Source of the DNA: Parapedobacter composti
GTDB taxonomy: Bacteria > Bacteroidota > Bacteroidia > Sphingobacteriales > Sphingobacteriaceae
Assembly (NCBI RefSeq): GCF_900112315.1
Contig: NZ_FOLL01000001.1
Location: 496,001 to 560,000, forward strand
Length of the DNA: 64,000 nucleotides
Direction of reading: 5' to 3'
Shown: piece by piece, positions 47,266-56,133 of the stretch
Numbering within the stretch: the first letter of the stretch is position 1
Layout of the letters: every line of letters begins with the position of its first letter
Position numbers and translations under genes: made by a program
The notes under the pieces: generated by a model
What the model was told of the DNA's origin: nothing
The model's database searches: none
What the model saw: the letters and a program-made list of their open reading frames with translations, nothing else

Positions 47266-48332
47266 TAGCGGTAAAGCACAATTGGTGGCTGCTCATATTT
47301 TTATTGCTCGGCATCCAGCGATCGTACGGTCAGCCTGATATAGAAAGCAGACTGTTACGGATACTGGATGAAACCCAAATCCCCGGTATACAAATCGCGC
47401 ATCTCAAGGATGGTCAAATACATCACTACAACATCGGGGAAGCGGTATATGGCGCTCGCAAAGCGGTCTCCCGGAATAGTGTTTTTCAGACGGCTTCGTT
47501 AAGCAAAGTGGTGTTTGCCTATACCGTATTGCGGCTGTATGATAAAGGCCTGTTGGATTTGGATAGGCCTTTGCTGGAATACATGCCGTACGAACGGCTG
47601 CGTAACGAACAAAGGGGCAATCGGATGACCGCACGAATGGTGCTTAACCATACGACCGGTTTACCTAATTGGCAGGTCAGCACATCCAATCCGAACTGGA
47701 AAACCAGCGAACTGAAGGCCGCTTTCGAACCGGGGGCGCATTACCGTTATTCCGGCGAAGGGTTTTATTGGTTACAGCTCGTTGTGGAACACCTTACGCA
47801 AAAGAACTTGCAGCAGGTAGTGGAAGAAGAGGTGTTTGAACCGTTGAGATTGAAGCATAGCAGTTACGTTTGGGTTAACCGTATGGAACGGAACGCTGTG
47901 GTAGGGCACAAAGGGCTTGAACCTTATGGGCTTCGGAAAACGAGACATGCGAACGCAGCCTTTTCGCTCCGGGCAACGGCCAGCGATTACCTTCGTTTTG
48001 TCACGGAGGCGTTGATTAAGGGAAAGGGCCTGAAGCCGGAGACGCATAAAATGATGTTGGCCAAGTCAAGTTCGGGGCAACCAGCCGATAAAGTCGGTGA
48101 AGCGTATGAACATCTTAGTTTCGGCTTGGGCGTTTTGTTGCAGGAAAACGAACGGGGCAAAGCGGTTATTCATACGGGGTCCAATCCTGGTTTCCGTAAT
48201 TTTTTTATTGCCTATCCGGATACCGGAGAAGCGTTAGTTTGCTTTACCAATAGTACAAACGGTGAAAAGATCAGAGAAGAAGTCGCCCGTATCCTATTAG
48301 GTAATCAGACGTTTTGGTTTACTCAACGTTAA
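47262..48332 (+). CDS. Exported serine hydrolase (beta-lactamase-related family)
   Basis: The 356-residue protein has a signal peptide (WWLLIFLLLGIQRSYG). Motifs are S79-L-S-K82, YRYSGEGFYW in the Tyr position (YSG rather than YxN) and HTGSNPGFRN as the third motif. Family members include DD-peptidases, D-aminopeptidases and esterases. Its neighbours suggest a peptide or D-amino-acid substrate. It overlaps the D-aminoacylase gene by 4 nt and precedes the next gene by 3 nt. Confidence 0.88.
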   Translation: MIAVKHNWWLLIFLLLGIQRSYGQPDIESRLLRILDETQIPGIQIAHLKDGQIHHYNIGEAVYGARKAVSRNSVFQTASLSKVVFAYTVLRLYDKGLLDLDRPLLEYMPYERLRNEQRGNRMTARMVLNHTTGLPNWQVSTSNPNWKTSELKAAFEPGAHYRYSGEGFYWLQLVVEHLTQKNLQQVVEEEVFEPLRLKHSSYVWVNRMERNAVVGHKGLEPYGLRKTRHANAAFSLRATASDYLRFVTEALIKGKGLKPETHKMMLAKSSSGQPADKVGEAYEHLSFGLGVLLQENERGKAVIHTGSNPGFRNFFIAYPDTGEALVCFTNSTNGEKIREEVARILLGNQTFWFTQR

Positions 48333-48347
48333 AAAATGATCACGGTT

Positions 48348-49292
48348 ATGAAGCGTAAGCTATTCGTTTATCAATCAATTATATTTTCGTTTATTGTCGT
48401 TTGTAGCCAAACCTTGGCGCAGACCGCAACCTCGGCTGGCTTGGCGCCCCAGCATTGGAAAGCCGGAGATATCTATGCAGATGAGCATCGCTGGAACACT
48501 TGCCATGTAGGAGATATGCCGCTGGTAATCAGTGTCCCCCACGGAGGTCGGCTCAAACCCAGTACGTTACCGGATCGTCAGTGCCTCGGAGTGAAAGGTA
48601 TCGACCGAAATACCATGGAGCTGGCCGAAGAAATTGAGCAGGCATTTATCCGGCAATATAATAAACGCCCTTATATTGTCTTTACACATCTGCATCGTAG
48701 TAAAATCGATCAAAACCGCGATTTTGATGAGGCTACCTGTGGCAATGAAGCGCTGCGAAAGGTGTGGGAAACTTTTCACCGGTATATAGACACGTGTTTA
48801 GCTGATGCTGTCCAAAAACATGGATATGCCCTGTATATCGACTTACATGGCCACGCACATCCCAATCAACGACTGGAGTTGGGATATTTGATTGGATCTA
48901 AATCGATGGAAACGCTGTATAAATCGGAAGACGGTGCGCAAGCAGCGTTGGGCCACAAGACGTCCATGCGTAGCGTTGCTATCAACAATGGTATGGATGT
49001 GCGTGAATTACTGTTTGGTGACAATGCTTTTGGTACGTTGCTGCAAAATGCCGGAATTGCTGCTACGCCCAGCAAGCAAGACCCTTATCCGGTGGAAGGC
49101 GAGAAATTTTTTTCCGGCGGTTACAACACACGGAGGTACACATCCGGCAGTCATCCGAATGTATTTGGCTTTCAGATAGAATGCCACTTCAAGGGGGTGC
49201 GAAGCGAGGAAGACATCCCGGGGTTTGCTAAGAAATTCGCCGAGGTGACTGTAGCTTATTTGAATCGGCTGAGGCTTCCGAAAACTCCGTGA
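48348..49292 (+). CDS. Exported N-formylglutamate-amidohydrolase-like protein, copy 1
   Basis: About 314 residues with a signal peptide (MKRKLFVYQSIIFSFIVVCSQTLAQ). The amidohydrolase (PF05013-like) fold is suggested by SVPHGG, KIDQNRDFDEATCGNEA, YIDLHGHAH, a GGYNTRRYTS loop and FQIECHFKGVR. His, Asp and Glu in these motifs match the metal site of the family. HutG-type enzymes are cytosolic and act in histidine breakdown; an exported pair inside a SusCD locus points to another amide substrate. ATG 48336 is an alternative start. The next gene is a paralogue. Confidence 0.82.
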   Translation: MKRKLFVYQSIIFSFIVVCSQTLAQTATSAGLAPQHWKAGDIYADEHRWNTCHVGDMPLVISVPHGGRLKPSTLPDRQCLGVKGIDRNTMELAEEIEQAFIRQYNKRPYIVFTHLHRSKIDQNRDFDEATCGNEALRKVWETFHRYIDTCLADAVQKHGYALYIDLHGHAHPNQRLELGYLIGSKSMETLYKSEDGAQAALGHKTSMRSVAINNGMDVRELLFGDNAFGTLLQNAGIAATPSKQDPYPVEGEKFFSGGYNTRRYTSGSHPNVFGFQIECHFKGVRSEEDIPGFAKKFAEVTVAYLNRLRLPKTP

Positions 49293-49342
49293 AGTTTTAG
49301 TGCACATGGAGCAAAGCTGGTGACATAATTTAATTGGAGTAT

Positions 49343-50305
49343 ATGAAGGAAGATGCCATCAAAAAGATTCAGATAAACTACATGTTTCAAATCGCATTGT
49401 TGCCGCTGTTTTTCTTGCTGGTGCAGTGCAAAAAAGATGACGGTGACGACGGTGCTCCGCAACCGCCGGTAGCCCATCATTGGCAAGCCGGCCAAGTATT
49501 TTTCGATGAGCCGCGGTGGACGGAATGCGTTGTAGGTGATATGCCTTTGATCATTAGCGCGCCGCACGGTGGTGCCGTGCGTCCGGCACACGTGCCGGAC
49601 CGGACGTGCCCCAACGCTACGGTTGGAACGGATTTATACACAATGGAACTGGCCCGTGATATCGCCGAGGAGCTATACCAGACCTATGGTGTTCGGCCGT
49701 ACTTAATTATCAATCACCTGCACAGGATTAAAATCGACCAAAACCGTGAAATCAATGAGGCTACCTGCGGAAACGAAGAAATGAAGGTGATCTGGCACAA
49801 CTTCCATCATTATATTGATACGGCTTTGGCAACGGCGGTAAATAAGTTCGGACGCGCACTGTATATTGATTTGCATGGTCATGCGCATGAAAAGCATCGG
49901 CTGGAGTTGGGATACCGGCTCAATGCAAGCGATTTAGGTCATGTATACACCAATACGAATATAACCGCGTTGACGGCCAAATCTACACTGGTCAATCTTG
50001 TTGGCATGGCCCCTTCGTTTAATCTACGTGATTTGATTATCGGCGATCATGCGTTTGGCACCTTGATGGCCAACGAAGGAGTGCCTTCAGTACCGAGTAA
50101 ACAAGACCCGTACCCCATGTCCGGGGAACCTTTTTTTAACGGAGGATATAACTCAGACCGATATACATCGGTCCACTATCCCGGTGTATATGGTTTCCAG
50201 ATTGAGTGCCACCGCCCAGGTGTGCGGAACCCGGAAGATCGGCCCGAATTTGCGAAGAAATTTGCCAAAGTGGTAGTGGATTTCTTGGAAAAGACCAAAC
50301 CTTAA
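49343..50305 (+). CDS. N-formylglutamate-amidohydrolase-like lipoprotein, copy 2
   Basis: About 320 residues with a lipoprotein-type signal (FQIALLPLFFLLVQC, followed by KKDDGDDG). It shares with copy 1 the motifs SAPHGG, KIDQNREINEATCGNEE, YIDLHGHAHEKHRLELGY, SKQDPYP, FFNGGYNSDRYTS and FQIECHRPGVR. A TTG at 49334 and an ATG at 49382 are other starts. Lipidation would keep it on the membrane near the transporter, whereas copy 1 seems soluble. The two probably arose by tandem duplication. Confidence 0.82.
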   Translation: MKEDAIKKIQINYMFQIALLPLFFLLVQCKKDDGDDGAPQPPVAHHWQAGQVFFDEPRWTECVVGDMPLIISAPHGGAVRPAHVPDRTCPNATVGTDLYTMELARDIAEELYQTYGVRPYLIINHLHRIKIDQNREINEATCGNEEMKVIWHNFHHYIDTALATAVNKFGRALYIDLHGHAHEKHRLELGYRLNASDLGHVYTNTNITALTAKSTLVNLVGMAPSFNLRDLIIGDHAFGTLMANEGVPSVPSKQDPYPMSGEPFFNGGYNSDRYTSVHYPGVYGFQIECHRPGVRNPEDRPEFAKKFAKVVVDFLEKTKP

Positions 50306-50352
50306 TAAATAGCTTAACAGACTAAACAAATATAATCGAAAAGGAACCGACG

Positions 50353-52053
50353 ATGAATAAACTTGCTTCACTGCTGTCAATCTTTTTTTTGGCTTTTGGA
50401 TGCGGCCAGAACAATCGTATACAGATAGATGCATATGATTATGACATTACTAAGAAAGTCACTGTCCCTCATGCCGCCGTGGTCAGCGCCCATCCGCTGG
50501 CCAGTGAGGTGGGGCTTGCAATCTTGAGAAAAGGAGGTAACGCGGTGGATGCGGCTATCGCTACGCAATTTGCTTTGGCCGTTGTGTACCCCAACGCGGG
50601 TAATCTGGGTGGAGGAGGATTCCTGGTATTGCATCGGCAAAATGGAGAAAACATTACGTTCGATTTCCGCGAACGCGCTCCTGGAAATGCATCGCGCGAT
50701 ATGTACCTCGACGAACAGGGCGAGGCTGTCAGCACCTTGAGCCGCGATGGACACCTCGCAGCCGGGGTACCCGGAACGGTGGCGGGTGCGTTCGCATCGC
50801 ACGACGCATACGGGCGGCTGCCAATGGCTGAACTGATCCAGCCTGCGATTGAGCTGGCGGCGAAAGGTTTTGCCATCACCGAGCGCGAAGCAAGGGGTTT
50901 GAACCGGACAAAAGGGGATTTCGAAAAATACAACACCAAACGTCCCGCCTTTGTCAAGGATGGCGATTGGAAGGAAGGGGACACGTTGATACAGACCGAT
51001 CTGGCCCGGACACTGGAGCGGATACGGGATCTTGGGCAAGCCGGATTTTACGAAGGGGAGACCGCCGATCTCATAGTTGCTGAAATGACGCGCGGCGGCG
51101 GTATCATCAGCCATCAGGATTTGAAAGATTACCGCGCCGTACAACGGGACCCCATTACATTTGATTACCGGGATTACCGCATCGTCACCATGCCACTGCC
51201 GTCCAGCGGCGGCGTTATGATGCAACAGATGCTGGGCATGCTGGAAGCGCATCCGATAGGACAGTACGGGTACGGTACATCAGAAGCTGTGCAATTGATG
51301 ATTGAGATAGAACGCCGTGCCTATGCCGATCGTACCGAGTATATGGGCGATCCTGATTTCGTGGAGGTACCGGTACACAGACTGGTAGACAAGCAGTACC
51401 TGGCGGAGCGGATGAGCGATTATAGTCCGCTGAAAGCTACGCCGAGCGTAGCGGTGCAGGCCGGAGTATGGCAGGAAAGCGAGGAAACCACCCACCTCTC
51501 TGTAGTGGACGAAGAAGGTAACGCGGTAGCTGTAACAACAACCTTGAACGGTGCGTATGGCAGCCGTGTGGTGGTTGGCGGGGCTGGTTTCATTTTGAAT
51601 AACGAAATGGACGACTTCAGCGCCAAACCGGGGGTGCCCAATAAGTTCGGGCTGCTGGGTACTGACGCTAATGCGATAGCACCGGGCAAGCGGATGCTCA
51701 GCTCCATGACACCCACTATCGTGCTGAAAGATAATGCACCTTATCTTGTGCTGGGCACCCCGGGCGGCTCAACCATCATTACTTCCGTTTTCCAGACACT
51801 GGTGAACATCCTGGATTTCGGCCTGAGCGTGGAAGAGGCGGTGAACAATCCCAAATTTCATCACCAGTGGCAACCGGATGTAGTTTATGTGGAAAGGGAC
51901 TTTTCTGCGGAAACCCGCGCTAAGCTGATGACGATGGGATACCAGTTTACCGAGCGTGCGCCAATAGGCCGCACCGAGGTGATACGGATAACTGAATCAG
52001 GGGTGGAGGCCGTAGCCGATAAACGGGGCGACGATAGTGCCGCCGGGTATTAA
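50353..52053 (+). CDS. ggt: Gamma-glutamyltranspeptidase, lipoprotein
   Basis: The 566-residue Ntn-hydrolase precursor has lipobox LAFGC (Cys17). Family marks are SAHPLASEVGLAILRKGGNAVDAAIA, NLGGGGF and the autocleavage site before T379 in SEETTHLSVVDEEGN. These are followed by NNEMDDFS, KRMLSSMTPTIV and GTPGGSTI. The enzyme hydrolyses or transfers gamma-glutamyl groups from glutathione and other gamma-glutamyl peptides, and relatives degrade poly-gamma-glutamate. It lacks nothing obvious of the active site. Confidence 0.95.
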   Translation: MNKLASLLSIFFLAFGCGQNNRIQIDAYDYDITKKVTVPHAAVVSAHPLASEVGLAILRKGGNAVDAAIATQFALAVVYPNAGNLGGGGFLVLHRQNGENITFDFRERAPGNASRDMYLDEQGEAVSTLSRDGHLAAGVPGTVAGAFASHDAYGRLPMAELIQPAIELAAKGFAITEREARGLNRTKGDFEKYNTKRPAFVKDGDWKEGDTLIQTDLARTLERIRDLGQAGFYEGETADLIVAEMTRGGGIISHQDLKDYRAVQRDPITFDYRDYRIVTMPLPSSGGVMMQQMLGMLEAHPIGQYGYGTSEAVQLMIEIERRAYADRTEYMGDPDFVEVPVHRLVDKQYLAERMSDYSPLKATPSVAVQAGVWQESEETTHLSVVDEEGNAVAVTTTLNGAYGSRVVVGGAGFILNNEMDDFSAKPGVPNKFGLLGTDANAIAPGKRMLSSMTPTIVLKDNAPYLVLGTPGGSTIITSVFQTLVNILDFGLSVEEAVNNPKFHHQWQPDVVYVERDFSAETRAKLMTMGYQFTERAPIGRTEVIRITESGVEAVADKRGDDSAAGY

Positions 52054-52066
52054 TGGTGCATATTAT

Positions 52067-52074
52067 TATCTTTG
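52067..52074 (+). promoter_or_regulatory. Possible internal -7 element before the racemase gene
   Basis: TATCTTTG is an exact TAnnTTTG match, 52 nt before the racemase ATG, but no -33 box is seen. It may give the last two genes of the array extra expression. Confidence 0.3.
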
Positions 52075-52125
52075 ACCCTGAGCAGCGTCAAGACTATGCA
52101 GGCTATTAAGTGATATTGCAATAAC

Positions 52126-52875
52126 ATGATAGGAATAGTAGGGGGAGCCGGCCCGTTGGCTGGCGTCGATCTGTTGAAGAAAATCATTGAGGAAACCAAC
52201 GCGCGTACCGACCAGGATCACCTCCCGGTAACGTTGCTGTCTGTACCCGAAGATACGCCGGATAGGACGGCGTACCTCCTGGGTCGGGAAAAGAACAACC
52301 CGGCGTATCCCATCAGCCAATTGTTTCTCCGTTTGGAAGCGATGGGCGCCGTTGTGGCCGCTATTCCCTGCAATACGGCGCACGCAGCTCCCATTTTCGG
52401 TACCATAAAGCAGGAGCTGGGGAAAGCGAACAGTAAACTGCGGCTCCTAAGTTTGATCGAAGAAACCGTTACCGCGATAAAAAATGGTATCGCAGCAGGC
52501 GGCAAAGTGGGGGTGCTTTCTACCACCGGTACCTATAAGGCCGGGGTATACCGCGAAGCACTCCAGGACAAACAGTTGGAGGTGATCGAGCTGAATGAGG
52601 TGTGGCGCGAACGTGTGCACAATGCAATCTATAATACGGCATACGGTATCAAGGCGTTTTCTTCTCCGGTGAATAAGCTGGCGGTCAATGAGCTTACCAA
52701 GGCAATGAACGAACTCATCAGGAAAGGGGCAGATGCCGTTATCTTAGGCTGCACGGAAATTCCGCTTGCCATAACGAACCCCTATTACAAGGGGATTCCA
52801 TTGATTGATCCCAGCCGTATCCTCGCGCGATCGCTTATCCGGGCACTGGATCCTTCAAAACTAAAAACCACTTGA
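52126..52875 (+). CDS. Aspartate/glutamate racemase family protein
   Basis: The 249-residue cytosolic protein begins with MIGIVGGAGPLAGVDLL and has the two catalytic cysteines of the PLP-independent family: C82 in IPCNTAH and C209 in LGCTEIPL. It interconverts L and D forms of Asp, Glu or a related amino acid. In this locus it would feed imported D-amino acids into L-amino-acid metabolism, or make D-Glu. It has no export signal, unlike its neighbours. Confidence 0.9.
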   Translation: MIGIVGGAGPLAGVDLLKKIIEETNARTDQDHLPVTLLSVPEDTPDRTAYLLGREKNNPAYPISQLFLRLEAMGAVVAAIPCNTAHAAPIFGTIKQELGKANSKLRLLSLIEETVTAIKNGIAAGGKVGVLSTTGTYKAGVYREALQDKQLEVIELNEVWRERVHNAIYNTAYGIKAFSSPVNKLAVNELTKAMNELIRKGADAVILGCTEIPLAITNPYYKGIPLIDPSRILARSLIRALDPSKLKTT

Positions 52876-52876
52876 T

Positions 52877-54046
52877 ATGAAACATAAAATGAGCGTCTTT
52901 GCTGCGCTATGGCTGTTTTCAGCCCTGCTGGCCACGGCCCAGGAGCGGGGCAGGGCAAGGGACTTTGGGCTGATTACGGGCATCCTTCCCACGGGAAAAT
53001 GGAATGCCATTACGGATGTACCGGGCGTATCGGTGGGACATAAAACGCTGTTAAGCGGTGATTCCGTGCGGACCGGCGTAACGGTAATTTTGCCCCACCA
53101 AGACAATATCTTCCAGCAAAAGGTACCTGCCGCCGTATACGTAGGGAATGGCTTCGGGAAGTCAATGGGGCTATCGCAAATTGAAGAGTTGGGTAATCTG
53201 GAAACACCTATTGCTCTTACCAATACGCTCAGTGCGCCCACCGTGGCCAATGGCTTACTCGATTATATGCTGGGGCTACCCGGCAACGAGAACGTACGAT
53301 CGGTTAATAGCGTAGTAGGAGAAACCAATGACGGATACTTGAATGATATCCGGGGCAGGCATGTTGCCCCGAACGATGTATCAGATGCCCTGCGCACAGC
53401 ATCGAGCGGCCCGGTAGCTGAAGGCAATGTGGGGGCCGGTACGGGTACGCGTGCCTTGGGCTTCAAAGGCGGAATCGGTACAGCGTCGCGGATACTTCCC
53501 CCATCAAAAGGGGGCTATACCGTAGGTGTGTTGGTGCAAAGCAATTTCGGTGGCGTCTTGCAGATTAACGGCGCACCGGTAGGACGGGAATTGCATAATT
53601 TTTATATGATGGAAGAAGGGCCTTATGTCGCCGATGGCTCTTGCATGATTATCATCGCCACGGACGCTCCCTTGTCTGCCCGTAACCTGAAACGCCTTGC
53701 ACGGCGGTCGTACCTGGCTTTCGGGGCGGTAGGCTCGTTTTCATCCAATGGTAGCGGCGACTATTCCATCGCCTTTTCGGTTCATCCGGATACATTTATT
53801 CCCCACACATCGAAAGAGCCTGTCCACATGACGCCCGATTTACGAAACGATGAGCTGTCTCCGCTGTTCCTGGCGGTGCTGGAAGCTACGGAAGAGGCAA
53901 TCTATAACTCTTTGTTTATGGCCGCAGACATGGAGGGGCACCGTGGCCATGTGGTAAAGGCATTACCCATAGACCGTACGCTTGAAATACTTAAGAAATA
54001 CCGGGCACTGCATCAGGATACGTTGCCGAAGGCATCTCCGAAGTAG
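52877..54046 (+). CDS. Exported P1-family peptidase (DmpA-type aminopeptidase)
   Basis: The 389-residue protein has a signal peptide (MSVFAALWLFSALLATAQ). The DmpA family is shown by ITDVPGVSVGHKTL, the SVVGETNDGYLND segment, GNVGAGTG and the autocleavage Gly254-Ser255 within DGSCMII. Ser255 would be the N-terminal nucleophile of the beta chain. DmpA relatives cleave L-amino acid amides, D-amino acid esters, or beta-peptides, i.e. bonds ordinary peptidases leave. It is the last enzyme of the array and starts 1 nt after the racemase. Confidence 0.92.
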   Translation: MKHKMSVFAALWLFSALLATAQERGRARDFGLITGILPTGKWNAITDVPGVSVGHKTLLSGDSVRTGVTVILPHQDNIFQQKVPAAVYVGNGFGKSMGLSQIEELGNLETPIALTNTLSAPTVANGLLDYMLGLPGNENVRSVNSVVGETNDGYLNDIRGRHVAPNDVSDALRTASSGPVAEGNVGAGTGTRALGFKGGIGTASRILPPSKGGYTVGVLVQSNFGGVLQINGAPVGRELHNFYMMEEGPYVADGSCMIIIATDAPLSARNLKRLARRSYLAFGAVGSFSSNGSGDYSIAFSVHPDTFIPHTSKEPVHMTPDLRNDELSPLFLAVLEATEEAIYNSLFMAADMEGHRGHVVKALPIDRTLEILKKYRALHQDTLPKASPK

Positions 54047-54166
54047 GAGAACGCCTGTTTGTCAACAAAGCTGTTACGATTTATTCATTAAACCTTGACG
54101 CTATTGCTGCCGTCTTACTGGCAAAGGGAGTTTGAAAGCGGTATGTTTCAACTAAAAGGTAGGACT

Positions 54167-54628
54167 ATGAAAAAGCTAATCATCTATGTCGTTGCCATCC
54201 TGTTTGGCGCGGTGGCGACGACCGAAGTAAACGCCCAGGGCAGGGGCAACGATCGCCGTGTCAAAAGTAAGAAGGAGTATGTCAAATACCATGAAAAACG
54301 CCAGAAAGCGGCGTATAAACGTGACAAGGAGATTGCTAAGTCATATCAGGCTTATTACAAAACGCGTGAAAAGGCCTACCGGGATTATGTTAAACGCCAG
54401 CATAAGCGTTACCGCGACCACGACAAATGGTACTATGACAAGCGATTCCACCGCCGTACAGAATACGTTTATTTCCCGGCATACCGCACGTATTACGACC
54501 CGTACCGCCGGGGATATGTTTACCGGCATAGGAATGCGTGGGTATTCGCCCCAACGATGCCGTCTTTTTTGGTGGGCGTTAACCTGGGTAATGTGAATGT
54601 ACAATTTATGGCAAATCTGCCGATATAA
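54167..54628 (+). CDS. Small exported basic Tyr/Arg/Lys-rich protein, unknown function
   Basis: From ATG 54167 (preceded by ggtagg) the product has 153 residues with a signal peptide (KKLIIYVVAILFGAVATTEVNAQ). The mature part begins with a Lys/Arg/Tyr-rich helical stretch with short quasi-repeats (KKEYVKYHEKRQKAAYKRDKE, RKRYRDH-like) and a central YDPYRRGYVYRHRN. It ends in a more hydrophobic FLVGVNLGNVNVQFMANLPI. I do not recognise a family. It may bind polyanions at the envelope, a guess from charge. It precedes a terminator. Confidence 0.7.
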   Translation: MKKLIIYVVAILFGAVATTEVNAQGRGNDRRVKSKKEYVKYHEKRQKAAYKRDKEIAKSYQAYYKTREKAYRDYVKRQHKRYRDHDKWYYDKRFHRRTEYVYFPAYRTYYDPYRRGYVYRHRNAWVFAPTMPSFLVGVNLGNVNVQFMANLPI

Positions 54629-54669
54629 TGGATGCATGGAGCACTGGATTTGATGTAGTGATGCGATAG

Positions 54670-54705
54670 GAAGCGGGGTATGCCACAGGCTGTCCCGCTT
54701 TTTTT
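54670..54705 (+). terminator. Rho-independent terminator after the accessory array
   Basis: Stem aagcggg / cccgctt (54671-54677 with 54694-54700) followed by a seven-T run separates the array from the dihydroorotase unit. Confidence 0.75.
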
Positions 54706-54719
54706 GGTAATAGACGGTG

Positions 54720-54751
54720 TTTGTAAAAACAGTGCAATTTAACTAAGTTTG
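54720..54751 (+). promoter_or_regulatory. Consensus promoter of the dihydroorotase unit
   Basis: TTTG (54720-54723), a 20-nt spacer and TAAGTTTG (54744-54751) match the Bacteroidota consensus exactly, 29 nt before the start codon. Confidence 0.85.
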
Positions 54752-54780
54752 GCCGTAATATACGGCAATACGCATTTACG

Positions 54781-56115
54781 ATGTCTACAATCCTCATTAA
54801 AGCAGCCACCGTGGTCAACGAAGGCCAGATGTCCACGCAGGACGTACTGATTGCGGATGGCTTCATTCAAAAGATAGGGCCGGCGCTCAATGCGCCCGCA
54901 GCCACTGAAATCAATGCAGAGGGATTGGTATTGCTGCCGGGCCTGATTGATGATCAGGTGCATTTCCGTGAGCCGGGGCTTACATACAAGGCGGATATAT
55001 GGCATGAGAGCCGTGCCGCGGTAGCCGGAGGCACCACGTCATATATGGAAATGCCCAACACCGTGCCCAATACGCTGACGCAACAATTGCTACAGGATAA
55101 ATACGCTATTGCAGCCCAGCAATCGTTGGCCAACTATTCTTTTTATATGGGAGCGGCAAACGATAACTTGGACGAAGTACTGCGCACCAACCCAAGGGAG
55201 GTGTGCGGCGTCAAAGTGTTCATGGGATCATCCACGGGTAATATGCTGGTTGACGACGAGTATACCCTGGAAAGCCTGTTTACCCGTTCGCCCATGCTGA
55301 TTGCTACACACTGTGAAGATGAAGTGACGATTAAGCAGAATCTTGCCTTGTATAAGGCCCTGCATGGCGATGATTTAACCGCTGATATGCATCCCCTTAT
55401 CCGGTCGGCCGAGGCCTGCTACATCTCCTCGTCCCGGGCAGTCGCGCTGGCGAAAAAGCACGGTACAAGACTGCACATCCTGCACATTTCCACAGCTAAG
55501 GAAACGGAGTTGTTCGACAGCGGAATCCCCCTGGAACAGAAACGGATCACGGCTGAAGCGTGTGTGCATCACCTCTGGTTCAGCGATGCGGACTATGCGG
55601 AGAAAGGAAACCTGATTAAATGGAATCCCGCCGTGAAAACCGCTGCCGACCGGGAGGGCGTACGACGTGCCGTATTGGATGGCCGTATTGATGTCATCGC
55701 TACTGATCATGCGCCGCATACCATAACGGAGAAATCTCAACCTTATGCCCACGCTCCCTCCGGAGGCCCATTGGTGCAGCATGCCTTGCAAGCGCTGTTA
55801 GACATGTACCACAGCGGCACGTTTACGCTGGAAGAACTGGTGCAGAAGACGGCGCATAATACGGCCGTATGCTTCCAGATCGATAGGCGGGGTTTTATCC
55901 GCGAAGGGTATTGGGCAGATTTGGTACTCGTGGATCTGAATAAACCTTATACGGTAAGCAAACACAATATTCTTTCCAAATGCGGATGGTCCCCCTTTGA
56001 AGGGCATACATTCAAGTCTTCCGTCCTGTATACCATCGTTTCGGGCAACTTGGTATATGCTTCCGGGCAACTGCTGGAAAAAGGGAGTGGTCAGCGGCTG
56101 TTGTTCAACCGATAG
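54781..56115 (+). CDS. pyrC: Dihydroorotase
   Basis: The 444-residue amidohydrolase has VHFREPGLTYKADI with the first two metal histidines, MPNTVPNT, KVFMGSSTGNMLVD with the bridging Lys, THCEDE, HILHIST, and ATDHAPHTITEK with the catalytic Asp. It closes carbamoyl-aspartate to dihydroorotate in pyrimidine synthesis. The long class-I-like form is usual in Bacteroidota. It shares a strand and short spacing with two exported peptidases downstream. Confidence 0.93.
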   Translation: MSTILIKAATVVNEGQMSTQDVLIADGFIQKIGPALNAPAATEINAEGLVLLPGLIDDQVHFREPGLTYKADIWHESRAAVAGGTTSYMEMPNTVPNTLTQQLLQDKYAIAAQQSLANYSFYMGAANDNLDEVLRTNPREVCGVKVFMGSSTGNMLVDDEYTLESLFTRSPMLIATHCEDEVTIKQNLALYKALHGDDLTADMHPLIRSAEACYISSSRAVALAKKHGTRLHILHISTAKETELFDSGIPLEQKRITAEACVHHLWFSDADYAEKGNLIKWNPAVKTAADREGVRRAVLDGRIDVIATDHAPHTITEKSQPYAHAPSGGPLVQHALQALLDMYHSGTFTLEELVQKTAHNTAVCFQIDRRGFIREGYWADLVLVDLNKPYTVSKHNILSKCGWSPFEGHTFKSSVLYTIVSGNLVYASGQLLEKGSGQRLLFNR

Positions 56116-56133
56116 CTGAGTCATCAACGTTAT

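Noticed and set aside
34117..54046. Mobile island or prophage explanation for the accessory array
   Set aside because: No integrase, transposase, att repeats or tRNA borders are seen, and base composition by eye is like the flanks.
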